From Mya arenaria (Eukaryota > Mollusca > Bivalvia > Myida > Myidae), in the NCBI RefSeq assembly GCF_026914265.1, contig NC_069124.1:89866628-89930627 (forward strand): DNA of 64,000 nt, read 5' to 3'. The notes beneath the pieces were generated by a model. It was not told where the DNA came from. It saw only the letters and a program-made list of their open reading frames with translations, and did not search any database. Made by a program: the position numbers and the translations under genes. Below, piece by piece: positions 24,168 to 39,100 of the stretch. The stretch's first letter is position 1. Every line of letters starts with the position of its first letter.

Positions 24168-27100
24168 CTAAAATTATTTTTTTTCTGATAGTTAGATATG
24201 ATGCATACAATTAAAATCCCTCAAACACCTTAAAAAGATTCTTTATTACTGAAAGACATAAGTTCAAATTAACTGATTACATGAAGACTAAATCAGAAGG
24301 AGCAAGGTCCCGACATTGACTGGTTTTACCTGAGAGGCATGAAGTCTCGCTGTGTGTAGTCAGCATCCATCAGTCGATCCTCCTCGACCACTCGCTGACC
24401 CCCATACCGGTCCTTGGTGGGTGGCGAAAACTCAAACTGGAACAAAATAAATACACTATGTAATTAATTTCTTAAATGACTTGGTAACGCATTCCATGTT
24501 CATAAATGAGTTCAGAAACATGTGATTTGAATCATCATTAAATCAATATTAAATCGTTAAATAAAAGCAATAATATAATAAATATAGAATATTTTGCTAG
24601 TTGAAAACAAAGGATGAGTTTAGATTCAACCTATCCAGAATGCCCTCCCCATCCACCTGTTCATGTTTGAGTTAGCTTGTATGCCCTGCTCTACAGCTCC
24701 CAGTTCTTTTTCAAGTCATACTGTTTGCCCTCCCCTACTGTCCCCCATGTACCTGTTCATGTTCACGTCGGACAGCATCTGAAAGTTCTTGCTTAAGGAG
24801 GTTGACGTGACGTCGGCCATCAGCCATTTCTTCTTCCATAGCTCGTACACGAGAAATCAGGTACTGCTGTGTGTCCACAAATGCTCCAACCAGGTTCTGG
24901 ATATATATGTAGAAAATAAAACATAACATGATAATATAACTCAGCATGACAATGATGTCTACACTTTGGTTTGCATTACATATTATTATTCTGATAGACC
25001 AAGACTTCGTTTGTCATAAATAAATTCTAAAAAATTTAAATCTTAAAATCGCAATCAATTACCAATCATTGTAAGTTTCAGAATATCATCAGTTGGACAT
25101 ATTCCGCACAATAAAAATGATTCATCAATTGTCAAATTCATTCTGCCACTTAAAGATAAGAAAACTGCATACCTGGCAGGCAATGAGTTCCGGCCCAGCC
25201 TTGCCAACGTCATTAGGTATAAAGTCAGCGTTAAGGAGGACCTTTGACAGTGATACGTCTCTCCCTGACTTTGTGCCAACATCCTGCTTCACCTGCCAAT
25301 TACAACACAGTCAACATTCATAGCTTGCAAAAACTGAAATATAAATTTAAAATATACAGTTTTTCTAGATTTTTGTCCTTTATACAGCATGAAATGCACA
25401 GAAATGTCAAACTAACAAACCTTATTTAATGCTGCTTCCACTGTTTGTATATAATTGGTCAGGATCTCTTTATCTCTGAAAAAGAATAAGGGTCATTAAT
25501 CTTACTGAAATACTATACACAATTTCCTGTTTGAATTACTGACTATTATTTTTAAAATTAATTTATGCCATTCAATAACTGGTGAGAATACAGCTGTAAA
25601 GATTAAAAGTTCTAAATTTGGTCTAAAGATGAATCTACTAGTTTGACTAGTTTTTAAAAACAGCTATAAACAGCTCTATTGATGAAAGCAAAAACCTATA
25701 TACACATTCAACAAACACATGGGGATGAGATTGCACATGTTGTCCATACTTGGCGACAGTCCTGAGTGCCTTTTCTGCATCGTGCAGGTTGTTATCAAGG
25801 GACTCGCGTTCCCCCTCAAGTGTGGCCAGCTGCTTGTTCACTTGACGGACAGTCTGCTCCTTACGCCGCAGCTCCAGCTTTGTTTCTGCCAAACCCTTTG
25901 GTGGAAATAAAAGTCATACGCAAGGCTTCGCTATGCATATACACCTATTCATGTAGTGTCTTGCTGGGTATAAAACACAAATTCATGCATATATATGCAA
26001 TGAATTTCACAAAAGTAAACTAAAAAAATATCATTGATAGTCAAAAGTTTGACTGACCATGCATAGGAGAAACAGTTACACTATAATAAAAAAAACAAAA
26101 GAACAATGAAAATGCTGCACTTTGTTACGTAGGCAAATGAAAATCAATCATTTTTGATTTTATCATGGGTGAACATTTCCCTCACCTGTATGGCCTCTGA
26201 TAAGGTGTGTTCCTTCTCCATGCCCTCGGATGAAAAAATGTCTAGGCGCGACGAGAGCTCCTCCATCTGCCGACTCTGTTCCTGCAACAGCTGCTGGGCC
26301 TGCTCCTCCCGCTTCAAAGCGTTGTTCAGCTCAACACACACGCTCTCAAATTTCTCCATTGGAACATACTTGTTGCCCTGTAAAACACATACATTTCATT
26401 GAAGGGAATGAACAGATACATCACTTAAAAGGAGAAAATGTGAAAACAGCAGAATGAAGTGATCATCCACATGGTACTAATATTGTAAGATGGATCAAAC
26501 TTGATAGTTTTGATGGTTTTAATTTTTTGAATTTAAGGTAGATACAACATTCTTAGGAACATACTGGAACCAAATATCACAGAAAGCAAGACTACATTAT
26601 AATCAAGTCAGACCTGTTGTGTGACAGCAATGTCGGCCCCCTCAGACAGTAGCTCTTCCTTCTCTGGTCCAAGCCTGTCAATCTCCTCCTGGAGGCGGCC
26701 CACCTCCTGCAGTAAGCCACGCCTCTCAACCTCCACACTATGCAATCGCTGAGTGAACTCCAGGATGTGTGTCTGTAGGGAGATCATCAGCTCCTGGAAA
26801 CAAGAAGAGTAAAGTAAATGGTAAAGCAATAACTGTTTTGATATCTACTATTATTATTACATACACTTCACTTTCAAAGCCAAAATGGCATGTACTGACA
26901 ACTCAACATATCATTTAAAAGAATGTGAAATTATCATTAAGTAATTGTTGTTTCCATGTTTAACCAACCTGCGGGGAGGAAGTCCCAAGCTCATCTGGTG
27001 CTCGGTCCCTGAGGGCCCTGTTGAGGCCTCGCCCCAGCAGCCTGACTAGCGAGTTTCTCTCCCGGAACCCCACATCCGGCCTCATGGACACACCCTCATA

Positions 27101-30100
27101 GTACCGGCCGAGACGATCAAAAAGACGAGTGAATGAGTTCCTCGCCGCATTCACAACAGCACGGGTTTCAACCGAACCAACTGAGTAAAAGAAGAATTGT
27201 CTTGACTTTTTGGAATTTCATTATTATCAACAAAGGTTTTGTAAAGAAATCTGTTAACATTTTCTTTTTTCAAAATTGGGTTTATAAAAGTGTTCATTCA
27301 TGGGTTACTACATTCTACAAAGTTAAAAACATTGAGGACAAGATTTGAATGCCTTAATTGCAGAAATTTTTAACAAAATCATTTGTTGGATTAGGTAAAC
27401 TAATTAAAAGGTGTGTAAATAATGGTAGTAAAATTGACTTAACTACCGTAAACCTGCCAATTGGTGTAAGTTTCCTTTTTTTCCAATATGAGATACTGTT
27501 TTTAACTTTTAACATTTTTTCATCAAAATTGATCTTACCCATTTGATTTAAATCTACATCAAAATGTAACCCAAGCAATTTGAATATATACAAATATGGA
27601 GATGCACACTATATTAAGTACTGGTATACTTGAATAAAAACATCAATATCATCATAAAATTTTAATCCCCAAAACTGTACATTCTTTCTTTTAAAATAAT
27701 TCATCGATACTGTTCTTACTTTTCCTGTCCTTGGCCTTGACCTGTGCTACTGTCTCAAGGAGCTCGCTGGTACTGGAGGTGAGAGTGTGCAGCAATTCGG
27801 AGCTCGTCAGCCATGCAAGCAGCCCAGATTCACCTGGCAAGCCCGACCCCATGTAGTCATCCTCATCTGAACGTTACAAACCAGTTTAAATAACATGTGA
27901 TGCAAAATGGGATAAGACAGACAGAGTGGCTCATTTGAAAACTTTTGTTTGAAAAAGTCACACATTATAAAAATACAATAACAGTAAAGTAATATTGAAT
28001 GTTTTTCAAATAAATGTATATCAGACAAAGATTCCATACCTGTGTCTCTAACAGGGACATCAGTTCCTCCTGTGCACACCAGTATATTGTTCTGACCTGT
28101 GGCAGAGTCATGTGTCACAAAAGTTCTTGTGCAGCCCTCTCCAAGACGCCTAAGTCTGAAGCAAATCATAAGGTGTAAAGGAGTCTTGATTCTTAATGCT
28201 TTTAATTATATGTAGAAAACATAAATACGCTTGTGCATGCTAGAAATTCAAGAATGATAATTTAGCGAACACTTCATAAATCAATGTGTAGTGACCTGTT
28301 AGCAGCGAGAACAGCAACAGCACCCATCCTGAAGATCATGAGTGGGTTCCTCCTTGGAATATGACTCTCCTTCACCTTACCGCTGGCCTTGTTCATCTCT
28401 GTTGTGAGGGTGTGCACAAGCAGCTCCACCCGCTCCCTGCAAACGTCCCAGTTGTTGAGTTGGTCCTCCATGATGCGTCGCTGCAGGGCCAGTGAGTTGC
28501 TTCGAGCACACAGAGGGTAGAAGGCTCCAATAAGCAGTGAGCAGGAGGCAAGGAGGGCAGAGTGCTCTCGCCGGGTCTCAGTCAGTTTGGCCTGCAGATC
28601 TGTACACTCTGACTCCAGCCCCTGCTGCACGCTGCCCGTCATCCGGATCTTCTCCCATGCCTGATCTGCGACACTCTGACTCTTCTGTAAATAGAAACAT
28701 TCAAGTATTTTTACCAAACACAACTCTTTTCGACTTATTCACAACAATATTGAAACTAAGTCAATGATGAACAAATATCATAAGTTTTTGTTTTACATGT
28801 AAATAAATGTAATGCATATAAAGTATATTACTAGGTGTCTGACCTTGATGCGTGTCTGCATCTCAGAAAGGAGTTGCTGGTAGTGGTCCTCCATCTCCTG
28901 CTTCTGTTTGTGCCAGGCCATCTCCCGCTCCTTCGTCAGGCTGGAGAGTTTGGTGAGCTGGTCCTCGTGACTCGAGTGCTCCTCCTTTAGCCCCTCCTCC
29001 CGTGAACGCAGACCGTCTTCCAGGTGGGATATCTGGTGCACATAAACAGAACCTAAGTAATATTGGTAGCAGTATCTTAAGCATCTTTAGAAGCTGCATG
29101 AGAACTAATATAGATTCAAAAAGGTTTTAGCTTTGCCAAAAAGAAAACTATAGGATTTGACTAATTAAAATAAATTCTGAAATATGATCACTACTACTAG
29201 CATATAACAGGGCTTTCATTATGACATTAAAACTTGACCAAAGAACTTCCTACAATCATTTTTGGAAGTATGTCTGTATAACAAAGGTCACATGCACTAA
29301 AATATCTTGATTCAGATATAAATATCAATTTTTTTGCATGAATAAAACCAATTCAACAAAGCAATGTTTAAACATTTTAATTTATTGAAAACTTATGGAA
29401 ATGTGGTAAAAATTATCATCTATACAAGGTTTTAATACCTGGTAATTTGATCTGCCAACCCTTTCAAAAGTTTCAATTCAAATGATGGAAGTTTCTGTAC
29501 TTCCAAGGACGGAATTTTTGCCCAATTTTAGGGAGTAATATACTTACAAACTGTCTTAAACAGAAGCCCTGATCTAAACATTTCATTAGATTTAAGAGAA
29601 CAAATTTCTACTTTTTTACTAATGATCTTTGCAAATATATTTGAAAGCTACTAATGATCTTTGCAAATATATTTGAAAGAAAGCCTCCTTCATACGTTTT
29701 GGTTTAAAAAATACAGTACATGTGTATTATAGGACAAAACAATTAAGTTTGGTATTAACACTTTTATATGTAAAAAGAACGCTTTATCATTCTAAACCTC
29801 TGTGGTACAAAATGGAAATGTTGTGCTCAAAATAAATCTTGTTCTTTAAGAACTATGAAAGTGCAACCATATTTCGAGAAAGGTGATTAATACACTTTGC
29901 TGTAAAATACATGCATGCATTTCCCTGTAGAACCAGTCCATACAAATATACAAACTCCACGAGATTCCTCAGCTTTATAATCAATGCAACATAGACATAA
30001 GATCAGAAAATGAGCAGAAATTTGAAGAGATTCCAACACCTTGATTGTATTAAAATCATGCTGAGTACTTCAGCAGGAGGAAGGTAAAAACCATTGAGAG

Positions 30101-33100
30101 TGCTAAAGTCAGATATGCATCTACCTTCATCCGTAACTCTATGTTTCTTTGAATGCTTAGCATTTCCTAGCAAAATCAAAACAGGGTAACACATTACAAT
30201 GCCTATGAACATAAACTTCACTCGGAAATGTTGCTCTTCAAACAGTCAATCTCTAGTCACAGAGAACACAATATTGCACAACACTGACTGAACATTTAAA
30301 GAAATTACACAAGATATTGTAATGAAAAAAATGTGAAACCATCGGAATGCAGACTGTGTTTACCAGCACAAGAATGTTCAATGTTCAGCAGTCTTGCATC
30401 TTTGCATGTTAAGTATTCACTAACCTCAAGCTCAATCCTAAAGTTCTAAAAGTAAAAGAACAGGACAATGGCAGTTAAGGGGAAAATGCAGACAAAATGT
30501 ATACTAATTCTCAGCATTGAGCATAGAAACTTTGGACAATATGAAAAACTAACAAACACACCTTTTCAGGCATGTCTTCCCAGTAATAAATTAAATACAT
30601 CAGTATATTTCATGATACTTTATTTACTTTATACAAGTTATTGAGCACCAACCTTTTCCTCAGCGTTCTGAAGGTTGTTGAGAAGGGTGGCTACTTGGTC
30701 GTACACCATGTTGGTGAGATCATGCCACGAGAACTGATTGAATGTCTTCTCCTTGCTAGGTACCACAATACGGCCCGACAACAAACGCTGGTACAGGCCG
30801 TGCAGGAATGCAAGTTTTTCCTGAAAACATGAACGTGACATTACCTTTAAGAAATATATAATGTTGATATAAAAGTATCAGGGAGGTTGGGTATGTGACT
30901 TGAACTTATGCTACTACATCAATACCTGATTGAAAGTGATCCGTGGCAAAATGTAATTTTTTAACAACATTGTTTTGATCATATATGTTCAGATCACCAC
31001 AAAGCTGCAGAAGACTACATATCATGCAATCTGTGTTGTGTAAAAAACAACAACATATGAATTGTTATTGTATTGTGAAATTGATGTTATAAAATTTTAT
31101 AAAGATGTTCTTTCTTATCCTGTATAAAAACAAATTAGTAAGTTTAATGTGTATTTATGAAGGATTTAAGACTATTTGAACAAACTTAATAATTTAATAT
31201 AATTTTGTTATGTTGGCCCACTACCAACATTTTCAACTGCACACATCTTGCCTGGTGAGGAATTTGGCCTCAAAAGAGGTAGAACATATATGTTTGCAAT
31301 CTTAGGCTCTTAAAATCCATTAAACCCAAGAGCTTCAGGAGGGCTTTGTCGCCTTCAACAATTTGTGACAACTTTTAAAGGGAACCCTGGTATTGCGCCA
31401 GATGTTCCAATTTGTTTTGGTATGAAAATGGATAGTGATTAACAGCTTAAGAAGTAAACATTATAGCTATTCTAAAGCAAAAATATTGAGTTCAAAATTA
31501 TTTTGATTCAATCACTTACCTCTTCATCTGTTTTGTGCTTCTTTACTAGCTTCATTATCTAAAATAAAAAAATAAAATAACAACATCTTTTATATATCTA
31601 TCAATAAATGATAATATCTAACAAAACTCTTAAGGGCTATTCCAGTAAAACATATAACCCACAAGGGGAAGGCAATTATTTAAATAGTGTATGGGTGGGG
31701 GTCTTTTTTTGCTAATTTGGATCCTGAAAGGGAAAATTTGCTTGTACAGGGGTTGGTCTATTTTAAAAGTGCCTTCCACCAGCAGTTATATGTTTAAATG
31801 GAATAGCCCTTATTATTCATTCTTAACATGAAAGAATCTGCTGACAACATTTTACACAATCAGTTTATGACAGATTGTTGATACAAGACTATTTTAATAC
31901 ATGGACTATGTTTATATATGACTTTGTTGATATAAACTATGTTGAAACACAGTCTTTGTCCATATGTCTTACCTCCTCGGAGAGTTCCTGTATACGTGTA
32001 CGGTCCTTGCTCTGGTTTGTGGCTGTGCTCTGCATGTCCACCTTCAGGCGTGTCAGGAGTGTTTCCAGCTCCCCGTATTCTGAGCGAATCCGGTTCAGCT
32101 CCTTGGCGGTCCGGGTGTACGCCTTCTGAGCGTCCTCGAGGGCCTTGTCCTTCGCCCAAATCATCTCCTTACACTGCTCTACCTCCTTTGACAGCGACCC
32201 ACTAGACTTCTTCATCTTGGTCAACTAACCAATCAAAATCATTAATTTTATATAACCCAAAATAGAGGCATCAGAGGATGTGATAACGGCTTGAATGATA
32301 TATTTGACAGAACGAGAAATATGAAAGTGAGTTATAACTGTAAAAGTATGCGCCATGCAGTAAAATATTGATCTAGGATCAGAGACATTTTCTTTGCAAT
32401 GTTTCAATTTCGTATCAAATTATATGAAGAAAAAAAATTAAAACTATGTGTGAAGATGATTGAGGAGATTTTGACTGAACATGAACATGTATGATTTAAA
32501 AAGTCAAATTCACATTGCCATCATGTCCAAACAAAAGTATTTAACATCCATTAAATAAATCAAGGGAGGTCATTTAGACACAAAGAACATTTCTGTTTTT
32601 TTTTCTAATTTTGCACAAGTCTGTTTTGCCATTAATCAAGTTATCAAATTTAAATCGCTTCTTTACAACTTTTTATCATATGAAGGGAAGTAATTTGGTA
32701 AATATTTGTACCAATTAAAGATGCACTTTCAAAGAATTATTCTACCCAATATAGATCAATAGTACAGTTACCTCCTCAGAAGTCTGGTCGAGCCTCTTTC
32801 TGTAGTCGGAGAGCGTGAGGCGCAGGTTCTCCAGCACAATGGACGGTGCAGGTGACTTGCTGCCCTTTTCCTTTCCCCCTGTGGACAAGAACAAGTTTTA
32901 TTGGCTGAAATTAGTTGCTTTCCAAGATTTATCATTAAACTGCTATTTTTTTGGTAAAACACTCTTGGGTGCTGTGTCAAAGAACTTATGAAAGTTTAGT
33001 CTACAATACATGTACATGTACATTGATTATATGCACATACTGGCAGTGGAGTGTTTCTTGGCTGGTCGGGGGTCCTCGGAGATCTGGAAGTTCTGTAGCA

Positions 33101-36100
33101 GCAGTTCCAGCTCCCGCATGCTCCCTCCATACGTCTCCTCCAGATAGATCTGACGCTTCCGGGCCTGAAACAGACACATAGTACATATAAACGCTAACTA
33201 TTTAAAAGTGGAATGGGTTCTTACTTGTCTTGTTAAATGTACATGTAGCTTAACTCAACATTGCTGATCAATATTGACAAATTAATGTATCTCAAATCAT
33301 CCAACTGCCCAAAATCTGCATTTCTTGCCTCTCAACAAGTGGAAAGATAAAAAATAACCAGGAAACCAATGCATTTAGCCCCACTATTTACGAGGAAGGA
33401 ATGTGGCATACCTTGGAGAGTTCTTCCTTAAGTTCGATGAAGTTTTTCTGGTGCACCTCTAGCTCCTTGGACAGATTTCCAATCGTGGTCTTCTTCGTCT
33501 CCACCTCGGCAGTGAGCTGACGCCGTACACTGCTGTGCTCCTTTTCCAGTCTGGTAAGGTATAGAGAATGCCAAACTATTTGAATGATGTGTCTGACCAG
33601 TTCAATACATTTTATCCATACTCACATTTGATAGATTGTTAAAGACCTTTTCACTATCACATTAAAAAAAGGTTGACACGAAAAGAAAAAGACTAAAACT
33701 AAAAAAAAACAAGTTTTAATAGTGGAAACATACAGAAAATCCTACTGCAGAGTTTATCTGGGAAAGTTTTGCTGGTGATGATGGATAATGTGCACTCAAT
33801 CTAAACAGTAAGTCCTCTAAGTAAGTTTTACTAGTGGGCATATGCAGTGAATCTTACCTGGAGAGTTTCTCTGAGAGCTGCTTGTTTGTTTTTCTTTCAT
33901 CTTCATATTGTGTTTCCAGCTCCCTGTCAGATAGAAAACACCACCAGTATTAACACTGTCTACAACATAAAAACATAAACCAGAAGAAAGTTTACTATTT
34001 CACCAATGTATTTCATATTTTAACTACTTAATGGTTGAGACCGTTACCTTCTGCTATTGGTTAGCACATGCTACATTGTACAATTCCTATCATGACACCT
34101 ACTTGATTTGCTTGGAGAGTCTGTCTATGGCCTTGTTTGCTTCCCCATTGGCAGACTTCTCCACATCCAGGGCTCCCTCCAAGTCACGCACACGCAACTG
34201 GCAACATATCAATGGGTTAAACTTACCAGACAAATAAACATGAACAGACAATTATTAACTTTATAGCTTATACAGTGAAACCATTTATATTCATGGGCAT
34301 AAAATGTTGTGGCTTTTTCAAAAAAGGACAATTTTGTAGGTACTGAAATTCATGGATTTTCATTTATTAAATATTATTTTTATCAAAAATGTGATCCTAA
34401 GTGGTCTGCCAATTCACCCTGCAATTATTTCATTCTATCTGTAAATGCAATTTATGACACTTGATTCAGTGGGAAAATATGCCTATTAGCCCAGATATCC
34501 ATGTCAATTATAGCTTGATAAGAAATTAAGGTTCATAATATAATGATGCAACAACATCAAGGATATCAAATAGTTGAGCTATTGAACTAATTATTAATTT
34601 ACGCTCAATCGTTATTTGTGCATTATTTATGGAGCTCGGAAATAATAGATTAAACATTCCATCAAAGAAACAAAGTCAATTGCCAACGCTCAAACACACG
34701 AGGTCAATAATCAGCATGTTTTACATCTTCCTGCGCATGAGATTGATAATCGGCTCATTTAAATGTTCCTGCAATGTCATACAAATAACACTGAATGCAA
34801 GTATTTTTCTTTAATTCTATATCATTGAAGTTATACAATATATAAGATATCAAAAGTATTATATACAACAATTTAGGTATGTTCACTGTATACCCCTACC
34901 ATGTACATTTCATGTGAATACATTTAACATTGGCAGTATAATTTGAGAACTAAAGGTCCAATTTTGGATGGGAGTTTGAATTTGAAAGCTACCCAACCCA
35001 TGAAAACCATGGAAATAAATATCCCAGGAATATTTATGATTTCACAGTATGCTGAAAACCACTACAGACACTAATATAACATTTTCATAAGTTGTCCTTA
35101 TGTTACATTAAGTCAAGTTTGCACATTTTACTTTGGTTTTGTAATAACATTCATATAAATATTGACTATCAATAAGCATTTTGGCTAACTTTAACCAAAC
35201 CAGATGTAACCAGTTTGACTGGCAGTGCACTTTCTAATAAGAATGGCAAACCAGATCTTCAACAGTTTAGATATACACAAAGGAGATTAATATACAGATA
35301 ACAAGTTAACAGTACCTGCACAATTTCTGAGTTGAACTTGGTCTCCAGATGAGCAGCCCTCTCAGATTCAATGCTTTCTTCAATGGACCGCAATCTTTGT
35401 AGAGCTGACTAAAACAATAACGACCTTACTAGTTACAGTACATTCAAAATAACAAAATAAAACCAGGCGTAGAAAAGTAATATCCATAAAAGGCAGCAAC
35501 CATTGTCTTACAAAACATTTAGAGTCCATCGCCAATACAATCTTTCTATCATACCGAACAGACACTTACCTCAAGGTCCTTTTTGAGGCGTTCCTCTCTC
35601 TCTCGACTATAGTCCAACTCCGTGTTTGTTCGCCGTACATTGTCACTCAGGTGCTTACGCTCATCTGAAAGTCACCCAATAGAGAATAACTTTGTGTATT
35701 TAAAGGGACACAAGGTTAATGCATAATCAAAGCTATTTTTTCTATAAGTTTGCATCACAGTCACTGTTTACTTAAAAAGGAAAATTTATTGACGCTTCAT
35801 CACTAGTCTTATTGGCAATGGATATATCTTACATCGTGTGTTTGCAGTTTGCAGAACTGTCAGTGTTGATATTCCATAAAGTTCTACTGGTATTTAAATT
35901 TTCATAAATAACATTGTCAAATCAACAGAAACCATCTTCCTTATCATACATACTTTCTATATCTTGTAGTTTTTCATTAAGCCCGGAAATTGTCCTGAAA
36001 CATTTATCAATAGGTAAAAGTTAAATACATTATTTTTTCCGCAAAGATAATGTTTTAAATCCCTCTCTTGTAATCAGTTACTTATAAGTTACGTTTCAAA

Positions 36101-39100
36101 GAGTGAATGAGATTGGAAATATTGCAATCCAAAAAGGGTTAGTTTCTGTAGTTGAGTAAAGCATGGAGATTTTAAATCACCAAATCACTGTCTTACTTTA
36201 CATAATGGGAATGATGTTAACTGAAATGTGAATCTAAAAAGAGATTCCCATACTGGCAAGGTACTCTACTCATGAGAGTGAGTGTTCACCTGTCTCTCTG
36301 CTGGAGAGTGTCACTAAGCTTCTCTCTCTCTGTCTCCAGACTCTCCCTCTCTGACACACTCCGTGACATCTCCTGCTCCTGGAACACAACAATCAAACAT
36401 ATGTAATCGATAGTTTAACAAGTACACATTCACTACACTTAATAAACTAAGAGTTAAATGTAAAACTTACTCTCAACAAATATTTACGATATGATTCATG
36501 CAAAAATGTTTGTTAATCAAATGTTTAAATAATATAAATAGATGAACAAATTACTGAAACAAGTTTGACATTGTCAATGAAATCATCGGCCATTTCTTGT
36601 TGTTTCATATAAAACCCCACCTTCTGTTCAAGGTCATGCCTCAGCTGCCTCTCCGAGTCACCGGCTGAGTCGCGAGCCTGCTGCACACTCTCTTCAAGCC
36701 GACGAATCTCATCCCCATAATCTGACAACCTCTCTGTAACACATGTAAACAACAACTGCATGTACACATGCAATTTTGCAATATCACACCTTACACATTC
36801 CACAAAGATGTTTTTGTATCATATATTAACATATATTAAGGTCAAGTATAACAATTCTTCAAAGCCAAGTGATTCATCGATAGTGAAACCAAATATTCAA
36901 TATTAGAGTAGCATTAACCTACGCTTCAGTTCAGCATTAGCTTCCTCCAAGGATGACTCTCTTCCGGCAGAGTTGTGTTTCTGCTGAGCAAGATCACGCT
37001 TGGCCCTTGTCAGCTCAAACTCTATGTTGGCCTTGCTTGCCTCTCCCTTCTCTAACGTAGCCCGTAAACGAGCTATCTGGCTCTCCAACTCAGAGACCTA
37101 CCATACATACATCATGAATGATTATACTAGTATATGAACCAAGAAAGACATAGCCATTACAATGAACAATCTTCCAAGAATCCATCTCGATAAAGATCAA
37201 TTAAAAGCAATATATAAAGCTCCAGAGGTGCGTAAATGCTTTCTTTTTTAAACAACAATTTTTAATACTTTTATATATCAAAACATGTTTGATTTAGTCA
37301 AAATTTCCAATTTCTTTCTAATCAACCAATGTGCATATATGGTGATCAAATTCTTCAGACTCAGGGCCAGCCATATCACCTTAAAGAACAGTAATATGCT
37401 ATCGGTGTAATTGTTATATCACTGAAACTGGTTAAGCTTCTATGCACTAATCAAACAGAACATAGATGCAGATACCCAACATTTAGGGCCAGAACATCAT
37501 CCCCAGTATGTTCATTTAAATCTTCAAAATTAACCCTTTTTTTCATTTTATATCATCAGTTTATGAGTATCTCAATAAATACTTTTTATCATCTTTTCTT
37601 GAGCTATGAATAACTGAAAATGCTGAACATGTGGTACCTCTTTATTGGCCTTTGTAGCTGCTTCAAGCCTATCTCTTTCAACTGTATTGAGCCTTTTTCT
37701 TAAATTGGAAACAGTATCTGCAAAAATAAATTTATCTTTCTGTTCATATATTTACCACAATTAAAGATACCAAGGCCAAACTATTAATAGTTTTTGTCAG
37801 ATTTTACAAAATGGGAGAATGTGAAATAATATTTTCTTTCGTAACTGATATGTAAATAATGATTTTTCAGAACATATATTTTTCCTACCTCAGATAAGAT
37901 CCAAGAATTTAACCATGCTAGAAATTCTTATCTTGCCCACGGGCAAAGATAAAACAAGTACCCGTATTTAATGGTCATCACATTGTAATTACCTCCCTTG
38001 TTGAAGACTGTTGTCTGTAGCATCATAGAAACCATGTCTTGTGGCAATTTTTAGAAAACTAATTAATAATTTCTCACTGCAAATAAAAACATTTCACGCA
38101 CCTTTCAAGAAATAATGCTTCACTCTCCTCAGAACTATTTAAAGACTGATAAGACTATTAACATAATCTAAATCACTGCGTGCATATCCATGATAACCAC
38201 AAATTATCACATATCCATACGCATTTATTTTCACTGAGCACAAAAGAGTTCCAGCAAAAAAACTTTATTTACTTAATTTTGTTTAACTTAGGTGGGAGAA
38301 AAAGCATCTTCCTTAGCCGCTCTTGTAAGATAGGTTCATCCCAACCTCGGTAAACCTCGTTTCCGCAAAACACCCTATGCACGGGATGAACTTACACTCT
38401 CGGCCATGGAAGATACTTATATTCTTTAGGCCCTCTTCAAAGTGATTTTAAAGGAAATAAGCCAAAAGTTTACATTTAATATAATCTGATTAGAAGTTAT
38501 CAGAGACATATAAATAGCATGTTGTATTTATAAAAATTGTAAGATGTATCATGGCTTTTCAATAAAGAGTTCATGTCCTGTCTTTGAATTATGGTGGAAA
38601 ATAGGAGCAATCTCAAAAAACATATTTAAAAATATTGCATTTTCTAAAAAAACATATGTATTTAATTTCAGGAAACATCATTTTGGTGTGGCCAAAGGTT
38701 TGTACTGAAAGTTATCACCATAAATAATGGTCTCATTGCATAGAGTAAAAAAGAAATTTGCCAAAAGTTCTGGAATGATAATATATATTAGCTAAGGACT
38801 AATACATTACTAAAAATATTTCATTATTGTTATGATTTATAAAATGCTTCTTTGAGCATTATTCACACACACCCTGCTCAGTCTGAAGGTCTGATGTAAG
38901 CTGCTTTATCTGTAACTTCAGGTGATTGTTTTCAATGCGAAGTCTGCCAGCATCATCTGGGCCAGGAGACATGCTCATGTTCTTCCATTCCCGAGAGGCT
39001 TCTGGTGAGTATGACATGTCACGCTTTCCACCCTTTAAGACACACATAAAAAACTTTGGACATATGTGCAATAGGAATCTAGAAAAACGATTGTTCAACC

